64,000 bases of DNA from Triglochin maritima (lineage: Eukaryota > Streptophyta > Magnoliopsida > Alismatales > Juncaginaceae): contig OY821775.1 of assembly GCA_963682175.1 (NCBI GenBank), positions 50,750,053 through 50,814,052 of the forward strand. Direction: 5' to 3'. A program made the translations under genes and the position numbers. Below are positions 22,291-31,426 of the stretch, in pieces. The number at the start of each line of letters is the position of its first letter. Within the stretch, counting starts at the first letter, position 1. Under the pieces are notes generated by a model, which was given only the letters and a program-made list of their open reading frames with translations, was not told where the DNA came from and ran no database searches.

Positions 22291-25248
22291 ATGTCCGGCG
22301 AAGCACCAGAATCCGGCGAGGTAACGGGGGCGGAATTTTTTTTCCGACTCGGGCGTCTGGCTAGGCCGCCTCCAGCTAGGTGGAGGCGTCTGGCTAAGCC
22401 GCCTCCACTTAGCTGGAGGCGGTTTAGATGCACGCCTCCACCATGGTGGAGGCGGCCTAGCCAGCCGCCCATTTTTTTTTTGTTTTTTTTAATTTTTTGT
22501 TAAATTCAAAATTTTCAGGTTCCGTTGCAAGATTTCGGTGGTGATAGAGTAGATTACAGTGAGCTTTTTGACAGTAAAGAAATATTTACAACAATCGAGG
22601 AAGGTTGTAAATGGGCGAAACAAATTACGATAGGAGCCGGATTTTTTTTGGTTATATCATCGTACAAACCAAAAGCAGATAACCGGATGGATTGTTACCT
22701 CAGATGCGATCGCAGACGTGAGATGAGTTCTCGTGATACGAGTATTGCACTGCGAAAGAATACGAAAAGAAAAGGTTGCGGTTGTCGGTTTTTTGTAAAA
22801 GTGGTGGAGCGACGAGATCGTGATGGATGGATTATTGTTTCTAGTAGCATGTTTGGGCAGCACAACCACCCATTGGCAGTTTATTCAGAGGGTCACCGAC
22901 AGGTCAGCGGACTTAGTGCTGGGGCAAAGCAAATTGTTCGGGATATGACAGAGGCACAAGCAAGGCCCCGTAACATTTTGTTGGCGGTAAAGAAGAAATT
23001 TCCGGACGATAATCCTAATCAAATGCACATTTACAACTTCAGAGAGTACATGAGGAGGACGAAATCTGAAGACAGGAATCCCGCGCAGCAGTTTCTCAGA
23101 GAGGCAGTGCAGCATAAGTATTTGCATTGGATTGTGGCAGATGAAGAAACTAATGTCTTGACTCACGCATTTTTGGCACATCCGACTTCAGTTCAGTTGT
23201 TGCGTACATACCCATTCGTGATCTGTATGGATTCGACGTATAAGACGAACAAGTACAAAATGCCTTTGTTTGAGATGGTTGGGGTTACTCCAACAAATAT
23301 GAATTTCCTCGTCGGATATGCGATTTTGCAGGATGAGACCGAGTCTAGTTACCGGTGGGTGTTGGAGAGGTTGCGAGATCTGTTATTGGATATTGTTAGT
23401 CCGACAGCAATAATTACGGACCGGGAGATGGGTCTGATGCGACCAGTGGCAGAGGTTTTTCCTGAGTCAGCTCATTTACTATGCACCTGACATATCAACA
23501 AAGACGTGTACAACTACGCATACCACGTATTCGGCAAGGAGAAGCAGCTTGCAGAGAGTTTTAGACGTGGAAGATGGAGGAGAGTCATGCTTTCTGATTC
23601 ACAGACAGATTATGATAGAGCAGTCCGTAATCTGAAGGATTCTTACAGTTCCTGGCCAGAGCTGACGAAGTATGTGGAAGACACGTGGTTGGTGCATAAG
23701 GAAAAATTCGTGTTGAATTGGACGAATCAAGTTCTTCATTTCGGCAACACTACGAACTGCAGGGTGGAAAGTGCACATTCGGCTCTGAAAGAGTGGATCA
23801 CTACATCGACTGCCGCTCTCGACACTCTTTTCGACCGCGTGAACTCGTCTATTGAAATGCAGCTGACGAATATTCGGAACTTTCTTGAAGATTCGAGACG
23901 TCGAAATTTGGCACAGTACATAGGTCCTCTGTTTCAGCATATAAATGGCCGAGTTTCGCATCACTGCTTGTCGTTAATGACTCAGGAGTTGAAGAGAATG
24001 CAGGACTTAAGTGATGAAATTGAATATCGTTGTGGGTGTGCTTTCCTGACAACACATGGGATTCCTTGTGCCTGTACCATGTACGAGTGTTTCGCGTCAG
24101 GTGATGAAATTTATTTAGAGCAGATTCATCCATTCTGGAAAACACTTGTTATCGGAGAAGGAGTCCAGATGTCAGAGTTTGTTGATCAGTCAGAACAAGA
24201 CACCGAGCATTTTCGGAAGCTAGTGGATGAGATCTCGCAGAGCGATCCTGCAGTAATTCGTAGTGCCTCTCGTATTTTATACGAACAGTTACACCCCGAT
24301 CAGTCGAACTATGGAGAACCCGAAGAAAATACTAAGGTACGAGGTCGACCTAGGGGAAAGTCGACACGTCGGGACCCGAGTGCCTTCGAGTATGCTGAGC
24401 GAGGTCGTGGTCGGTCTGACAGTAGTGGGAGCAGGGGTCGTGGTCGGTCTGCCAGTAGTGGGAGCAGGGGTCGTCGGTCTAATTCGTCTCGATCGTCCTT
24501 GAATACGGGCACATGATCTTCTGGTATGTCGATATCTTTGTTGTTATGTTATTTAATATATATTAGTAATCTAAATGGGGTTGAATATATTATCTCCTAA
24601 TTTTGTTGTTTTAATGAATTGTTATTTACCTATCTTACAGTGTCCGGACGGGTTGACGTGGACAACTTCCCATATAATGATAGACTGCCAGGAATCATTT
24701 TGCCATTTCTGCATAGGTGGAATGACGTACGTGCTGATGGCAACTGTGGATTTCGATGTGTTGCCGATGTCTTTCATGGTGGTCAGGAGAACTGGTCGTA
24801 CGCCCGTCGTGCGATTTCTAATGAGATAGGTGCACATCCTATTTATGAGACAGTCTATTTCGGCCATGTGAGAGAGGCTCGTCAACGAATTGATTGGGGC
24901 GGGGGAGGTTGTGGCGAGGATCATTATATGGAGGTTTGGTCCGACTTGTTTCCTATTGCGAATTTTTACAAGTGTGCGGTCATGTATTTCGCAGTGGGAA
25001 CGGATGGTTCGTTGTTCCCGTGTCTTACTGTTCTACCCTGGGAGTGTCCCTCTACCACGACGAGGCCTGTCAGAGAGTTGGTCATTGCTCATTTAGGGAG
25101 TTACGCTCATTTTATTCGTTTGGAATTACTTGATGATTTCCCAGTACCTCCTATAGCGACCTTATGGTATCAAATGCGAGATGAGAGTGTTGTTGGATGG
25201 GAGGATCAGTACCAAAGTAGGATGGAGTATTGGAACCGGTTACGTTGA
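22291..25248 (+). pseudogene. MULE transposase fused by splicing to an OTU protease domain (copy A)
   Basis: Inferred exons are 22291-22320 (10 codons, starting MSGEAPESGE), 22519-24523 and 24641-25248. Exon 2 holds an N-terminal Cys/basic region, then a MULE DDE transposase core: VICMDSTYKTNKYKMPLFEM (first Asp), AIITDREMGLM (second Asp) and NCRVESAHSALKEW (Glu). A SWIM-like zinc motif, YRCGCAF...GIPCACT, follows, then a Gly/Arg/Ser-rich tail. The last exon encodes an OTU cysteine-protease fold with the catalytic-type motif ADGNCGFRCVADVFHGG and a late His in YAHFIRLEL, expected to remove ubiquitin-like modifiers. Two in-frame TGA codons break it: 23488-23490, where copy B has Trp, and 24513-24515, just before the splice donor. 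Splicing of the OTU exon to the transposase exon is inferred from matching phases in both copies. Confidence 0.85.
22351..22470. repeat. GC-rich hairpin in first intron of transposase gene (copy A)
   Basis: A 120-bp near-palindrome. It starts GGGCGTCTGGCTAGGCCGCC and ends with the near-inverse GGCGGCCTAGCCAGCCGCCC, and the arms stay complementary for about 60 bp with few mismatches. Smaller GGAGGC/GCCTCC stem units are nested inside each arm. It lies between the donor GT at 22321 and the acceptor AG at 22518, followed by T-rich sequence. Confidence 0.9.
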
Positions 25249-25526
25249 TTGTAATTTGTAATGTTTTGTAATGTATAATATATCGTGTATTTCTACTTAT
25301 ATCGTGTTGTTTTTTGACCGTATTTTAAATTTAAATATTATTTCATATCTAAAGAAATAAGTTGAAAATCTTTTCGTGAAAAATAAATATTAAAAAATAC
25401 GATAGTCAAAGAAATACGTAGAAGATATGTTCGTCAGAAATAAATAATAAGAGTACACAAATAAACATAAGCATATACCAACAAATGTACTAACAGTGCA
25501 ACAAAACGAAAGTAAAAGCAAGACAA
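25249..25526. other. Intergene spacer inside MULE copy A
   Basis: AT-rich spacer between the convergent OTU and PMD stop codons, presumably holding both 3' ends and polyadenylation signals. Confidence 0.5.
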
Positions 25527-28172
25527 CTACAGCTCAGCATCTGAATCATGGTCTGCAATGCCCAACTGGCTGTTCCAATCCTCGATCAGGCGATCCCAAT
25601 CTGTACATGCAAGTCTCGTCGCCTCACTCGGCATGACGTCTCTCTCTCGCAAGAACGGCTGCGTACACCGTATCGCCCTACTCATCCACTGTATGTAAAA
25701 TAAAAATTAGCGTACAATAACAAAATATACTTTACAATTAAATATAAAATTAGATAAACTTACCGCATCGGCACATGTCCTATCCAGTGCTCTCTCCGGT
25801 CTCGGAATGATACCGCGTACGAGTAGTGGATGTGAGCACCTACCGAACCACTGCAAATAATCTGGAGCACAAGTGGAGGGGTCGCGGCTACGACTCAGAT
25901 CGGCCAGGTGTAGTCGTCCTAGTCTCGGAAATGTCCTCCAAACCGATTCCGCAGACGAAACGCTGTGCCTGACGTCGTACATCGTGGCAGTCGCAGACCG
26001 TACTGCATGCTCGGGCGTCGGAATGTCAACCGGGATCACCTGAACGTAGCCTAACTGACGTAACACGCGATCAGGTATATAAGGCTCTGTGATATCCCTA
26101 TAACGAATAATGCCGGCAAATGTAGTCCTCAGCACAGCTACAGCAGGATCGGGACCGTACAGTAACCACTCCACCTAAACGTTTATACGTTAATAATAAT
26201 AAAATTAAATTTAAATAAACGTGAATGATATATACATCATATACCTGCGATGCAGTCATCTGATCTAGCCGTCTACGAATAGAAAGAAGTCGACTCTCAC
26301 TCTTATCCTCCGCCCGGACAGCCCACATACGCGAACGAGGATGGCCACGCTCAACAATCTTCCGCTCACGATGGGGGCGGAAAGCAGGAAAATACTCATA
26401 TATCCAAGCCTGCAGCAGTGTAAGACAACCCGTAATCTGACCACAATCAGCGCGACTGGATATGCCCAACTGGCGATACAGATATGCCAACGTCGCCGAC
26501 CCCCATGAGTAATCAGCAATGGTATCTGGGTCCCTCGCCTCCAATAAGTCGCGTGGTCTCAGTCTGGAACCGCTCTTGTCGAGAAACAATACGCAGCCTA
26601 GCAGTAAGAAGAAATAAGCAGTCATCTGCGTATCCTCAGTCCGTGGTGGTCGCCCCCGTCTGCAACACTCGTCCACAGCGTCGATACTAACACCACCGCC
26701 ACTCCAGAATGAGCTATCCCGCCCAAGACCCTCCAGGCTGACACCCAGCAACTCAGATACATATAACTTCAGCTCAGATGTCGGCGCCTGCGCACTGACC
26801 ATGGGCCCCTCAACAGGAATGTGCAGAATCTGAAAGACGTCATGCAACATGATCGTCATCTCTCCGAACGGTAAGTGGAAAGTGTTGGTGTCAGGCTGCC
26901 ACCGCTCCACGAATGCCGAAATCAACGGCATGTCGATGCAGGAAAACATGATGTACGGCAAGTGACCCAATCCACTGTCGACCACGGTCGCCGTCATATC
27001 CTTAGTCATCACTGAGCGCCATGCCTGCAATGTCGTACAAGCTCTGTGCCGATTATGGCACTTCAAAACCTTCCGCTCCTCGCCATCCCAGATGCGTCTG
27101 ACGACGTGGCCTCCGAAACTCGGAATGACGCTGCCATCTACAGGACCACCGGGAATAATATCCGTGACGATCCAAGACTCGTCATCACCCTCTTCTTCTT
27201 CTGAGCTCGGGCGTCTGCAGTGCACGAACTCGAATCACCGGTCACAAACCGGCCACCTCGATCCTTCCTAATGACCCACTCAGCTGAAGGACCACCGTGT
27301 CGCCCCCGTCCTCGACCGGACTGATGTACCGCGTCCTCCTGTGGCCCCAAGTCGTATCGGCCCCCATCGTCACTGTCGTCGTGACTCCTCGCCTCATCTG
27401 AATCATCCTCGTCGTCGAAAGACTCTCCAGGTGTCTGACGACGACGTAACAGATCTCTCTCTCTCTCCTAACTGAAGCAGAAATACCACGTGTACGTGGA
27501 TGACGAGGACCTGACTCGTCTGCTATACTACGTACCGGGCGTAAGGGAATTGATTTCCCTTTTCCTCCACGGTAACCCGATGACTATTAATTCAATTTAA
27601 AAATACAAATTTATTAATGATTTTACTAAAATAATTAAACTAATTATTAACTTAATAATCGATTTATTTAGCAATTATCACAATTAATCAATAATCCGTT
27701 ACTAAAATCGTACACAACTAATTACTAACATAATAATCAATTTATTTATTAATTAACACATTTTATAATTAATAAACGATTATCTAAACTAATTTAACTC
27801 ATTATTAACATAATATTCAATTTATTTAAATTTTATCACAATTTATAATCAATTTAAAAACAAATTAAAAAAAATCCAGGCGTCTGCGGGAGACGCCTAC
27901 CCTACGTGGTAGGCGTCTGTCGGAGACGCCTGCCCTACGTGGGAGACGTCTCCCGCAGATGTCTGTGCCATGGGTCGGGCGACCGCGGGATCCGCCCGAC
28001 CCAACAATCGGGGAGGCGGTTCCCGCGACCGCCCGATCGTTGTGTCGGGCGGATCCCGCGGTCGCCCGACTCAAATTTTTTTTTTTTAAAATTAATTGAA
28101 ATAAACAAGGTGATTTACCAGATGTGAGTAGTCCGGGGTGTCCGCTGGCTCTTTCCCTGGCCTCCGAGACAT
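25527..28172 (-). pseudogene. Plant mobile domain (PMD) protein of the MULE, frameshifted
   Basis: Minus-strand exons: 28119-28172 (18 codons, MSRRPGKEPADTPDYSHL), 26245-27583, 25764-26174 and 25527-25688. Exon 2 encodes a basic/acidic linker followed by the PMD, recognisable from LGHLPYIMFSCIDMPLISAF, WQPDTNTFHLPFGEMTIMLH and DVFQILHIPVEG. Exons 3 and 4 continue it (VEWLLYGPDPAVAV..., ending DHDSDAEL). PMD proteins occur in plant transposons and in the host nuclear proteins MAIN and MAIL1; their biochemical role is unsettled. Two indels break the frame. One is a 2-base expansion of an AG repeat near 27460-27475, judged against copy B. The other is a 1-base loss near 27215. Together they restore an exon 2 length that is a multiple of three. 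Confidence 0.82.
27876..28072. repeat. GC-rich hairpin array in first intron of PMD gene (copy A)
   Basis: Two adjoining palindromes between the small exon 1 and exon 2 of the PMD gene. The first is built from AGGCGTCTGCGGGAGACGCC and its inverse around CTACGT. The second has ~50-bp arms starting GTCGGGCGACCGCGGGATCC, with the inverse at its far end. Both arms contain smaller internal stems. Surrounding sequence is strongly AT-rich. Confidence 0.9.
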
Positions 28173-28336
28173 CCTATTTGGTGAATAAAAGTGTGATATG
28201 AAGAGAAAGTTGTGTTAAAAGAATGAAATGAGGAGTTATATTAGTAGAAAGTGTAGAGGGGCAAAATGGTAATCTTACGGTCGATTTAAGTAGTTTTACG
28301 GCGACGAATATCAGTTCAGTTAAAGAATCAACATGA

Positions 28337-29274
28337 AGTATATTGTGGAGAAAGAAAGAAAGGATGTGAAAGGTGAAAATTCCAGTTAGGTAATCTCAGA
28401 GGGATGCGCACGCAAAATACCCACCAAAATCTTTAGATCACAAATCCAGTTAGGTTTGTATTTTATTTTTTTCCCCTTCCTTCTTCCAACCCTAATAGAA
28501 CAAAATCTCCATCGGAAGGAAGAGGTGTCGAATCAAACGTAGAATCAAAGAGGTACGATTTGGGTTGTTCATCTTCTTCTTCTTCTTCTTCAGATCGATT
28601 CTTATTTGTGCTTTTGCAATATGACGATCATGTCCTCCAGAGTTCTCTCTATTTACATTACTGCCATTCAACCTTCGGTTGTTGCTGGGCTTGGTTTTAA
28701 GGCCCATTAGTGGGCTTCGGATAATAGCATTTTCCACTCTTATCTTATCTTAGTTTAGTTATGTTATGTTATGGTCACTCATACATTTATCTTGTCTTTG
28801 ACTAAATAGCTGAAGTTTGTTTTTTAGTTTGAGGAAATGATGGATTTAATTTGCATTTTTTTTTGAAAAATCCGGCAAATTGTCTAAAACAAAACAACCA
28901 CGAAGTTAAGTATATTAGACTCTGTATTTTATTGGAAAAATAATGAGAAAATAATATTTTAATTGTAAACGAACAACTCAATGCTTGTTTTTTGGTGTTT
29001 TTCTGAATGATGTGGTATATATGAAATGCAGCAGTAAAATCTGATTACTTATTTACTTATAAACTTATGTTATATATGAAATGCAGTTATAAAATGTGAT
29101 TAATAAACTTATGTTAATGCTAGCCCAACAACAACAACAACAACAATAATGTTTTGTTTGAATAACACCCACATGAAATAGTAATTAGTTTAAAGTTGTT
29201 TCCATAACTGAAACTGTTTCTGAAGGTTTCTGCATTCAAGGTTACAAAACAAACTTTATTCAGAGACTTAAACA
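28337..29274. other. Intergenic region
   Basis: No supported gene. A CTTCTTCCAACCCTAATAG-type stretch near 28480 followed by a possible GT donor at 28551 looks like an untranslated leader exon, but no downstream coding exon was recognised. A short (CAA)n run lies near 29128. Confidence 0.35.
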
Positions 29275-29347
29275 GATCGCATAGCGAAGTGGATATCGCG
29301 TTAGACTCCGAATCTAAAGGTCGTGGGTTCAAATCCCACTGCGATCG
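29275..29347 (+). tRNA. tRNA-Arg (anticodon CCG)
   Basis: A 73-base cloverleaf. The acceptor stem GATCGCA pairs with TGCGATC and has discriminator G. The anticodon stem TTAGA/TCTAA encloses CTCCGAA with anticodon CCG at 29308-29310. The B box is GGTTCAAATCC. A T-run at 29354 can act as the polymerase III terminator. Confidence 0.96.
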
Positions 29348-30189
29348 TCTTGATTTTTTTCCAGATGTATTTGAAGTGGAATTAATGGTGTCTGTGTCTC
29401 TATTCCATTTGTTTTCTTCTGTCTTTTGCCCCCTTCTTTCTAGCAGTAATAGATGTCCCCAGTTGCAGGGTCTACATTCCTGAAATGAAAATAAGATCTT
29501 CTTTTTCACACTTGAAAGTTGAAATCTATGTAATGCTCTACTCCCTGTTTCTGAGATACATACATTATGTTCTCTTTAGTGAAATGTTATGAACTGATAT
29601 TCAGTTTTGCTACAAACATAAATTATAATGTGCTTTGTGGAATGCCTGAATATTATACTCTTGGGGAGAATGGTATTTTGTATTGTTCAAATTTTCAATA
29701 GTTTGTTTTGTTCAACTTGAATGTTTGGGTTGACAATTGTGTTATCACTGTCTGTTTGACCTGAAGTTTGTTCTGTCCTCACTTCATTGCTGTCTGTAGG
29801 CTGCTTCTAGACAGTCAACTAACTAACAGGTTCATCATTCTATTTTTTAAGCAATCAAATTCACCATATTTTGAATAAAATAATATCGCTGGCCCATTTT
29901 CAGTTTTTTAACCGAACTTTGTAGGGTAGTTTCTTCCTTCTACTGATTTTGACTCATATGGTTTAAGAGACCTAGCTGGATTCTGGATATCAATCTGTTT
30001 TGTGGTATTTAGCATATTATTTTTGTAAGATTGCCAACTATACCGATGCTCGGATATGGTAAAACTTATTTTTGCATGAAATATGGTAGCTTGTCATGGA
30101 GACTCTTTGGTTCTTTTTTTTGTCTCATTGAGATAATTATGAATTTATGATCATATAACTCAAGATGATGAAAGATCAAACTTGTAGGT
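29348..30189. other. Intergenic, no gene seen
   Basis: AT-rich sequence between the tRNA-Arg gene and the DUF26 fragment. Nothing recognisable. Confidence 0.4.
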
Positions 30190-30501
30190 ACGATTATCGT
30201 TTCGTTCGCTACTACAAGCACAAGTTCTTTGGCAAACCAGATACTTGATACGACACGCAAGAAGCAATTCACACCCTCTGTGACAATCTACGGGTTCGCG
30301 CAATGCACGCGTGACCTCCCTCCATTGCAATGTGGCCAATGTCTTGCGGCCACCGGGTGGATGATCACATACTGGTGTGAGTACAAGAGGGGCTGCCAGA
30401 TCCATTACAGTGGTTGTTCAGTTAGATATGAGATCTACCCTTTCTTCTTCTTCCCCTTAGATAAGGGTTCTGCACTTACTACCAATGTTGCTCACGGATG
30501 A
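30190..30501 (+). pseudogene. DUF26/Gnk2-domain fragment
   Basis: A plus-strand frame reads ...VTIYGFAQCTRDLPPLQCGQCLAAT..., then GCQIHYSGCSVRYEIYPFF, and stops at 30499-30501. AQCTRDLPPLQCGQC has the Cys-x8-Cys-x2-Cys signature of the Gnk2 (DUF26) fold, found in cysteine-rich secretory proteins, plasmodesmata-located proteins and cysteine-rich receptor kinases. Only about one domain is left. There is no signal peptide, no second domain, and no membrane or kinase part. I take it as a broken relic; a short gene with an unseen upstream exon is possible. Confidence 0.7.
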
Positions 30502-31426
30502 AGTACTTGGTGCAATGTCCTTAAGTCTACTTTCTATCATCTGGTGACGTGTATTTAATTGTTTGTTTGCTTCTATGAAGGAATGAAAAGTGGAGAAAAA
30601 TCTTCCTTATTATTAACTCTGCAATGCAGCTCAAAATTTCAGTTTTAGTGACTGGAGAAAGGTTAAGGTTTGGAACTGTAGTTTGAAAACTACTCATTAA
30701 TTATTATGAACCCTACTCCTTTCTGATTAAAGCCGAGATATAATACTTTTCATGCTTAAACTATGGGCTAATCTGAGCATATGGTAATTATCAAAATTAA
30801 CAGGTCACTTTCAGTTTGCTCTCTGGCTTAGTGAAGGAGTATCCTGCTCTTGCAACAAAATCAATAAACTCAACACAATATTAATTAGGAACCAAAGCCT
30901 GTAAAGATGTTTGTTGTGTTTTAGTATGTGAAGAATATACACATCTAAGCTGACAAAACTCAAGAAGGCAGATTAAAATTTACCTATTTCAGATAAAAAG
31001 TAGAAGAGGAATACATTGTTGTGTTGGAAAGGGGACCATAAAGGTGGGTTGGTTTTGTTCATTACAAATATATGATTCCAAAGTTTGGTAACATGCATCC
31101 AATTACTTTCTCCAAACCAAATTTGGCAAAACAAAACACAGAGGACATCCAGAAAGAAAGTTTCCTGATTGAAACCAGTAGAATCCAGAACTGAAGAGTA
31201 TATATACTCATGATTTAAGAATAGTGGCACCAACATCAAACCATTGCAAATAATGGGCTCTTAATTTCACAAGCAGATGGATGATTGGCAGTGAAAGAGA
31301 CTAACATTGAACAGCTTCTCTCATGGACAATCATCCCTCAATGAACCAGTACAATAGCTTCCAATGAAGATTAAGCAGCAGACAAATTTGGCATGCTGAT
31401 TCTACAGGTTTTTGATCGCTGGCGTC
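30502..31426. other. Downstream region of UBC7-like gene
   Basis: No gene seen. The part nearest 31426 is the likely 3' untranslated region of the minus-strand E2 gene. Confidence 0.4.

Larger units (their letters stand above)
22117..28336 (+). mobile_element. Mutator-like element (copy A) with OTU and PMD genes
   Basis: The element's two ends are imperfect inverted repeats. Read inward, both go TCATGT-GATTCTT, then ATTCGTCGCCG, then AAAACTACTTAAATCG, followed by a stretch ending TTTTGCCCCT. About 6.2 kb long. The plus strand carries a spliced MULE transposase-OTU gene and the minus strand a spliced PMD gene, convergent with about 280 bp between stop codons. Each gene starts just inside its end with a very small exon and a first intron full of GC-rich palindromes. 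A 9-bp target duplication was not found at these boundaries, so the exact ends are uncertain. A related, inverted copy begins near 60604. Confidence 0.85.

Noticed and set aside
22291..22503. A 70-codon frame reading through the GC-rich palindrome
   Set aside because: The GTAACG donor after codon 10 and the acceptor at 22518 fit the transposase gene much better; the rest is intron.
22108..28345. A 9-bp target duplication for MULE copy A
   Set aside because: TGGTTGTGA on the left and AGTATATTG on the right do not match at the chosen ends; either the ends are slightly wrong or the duplication has decayed.
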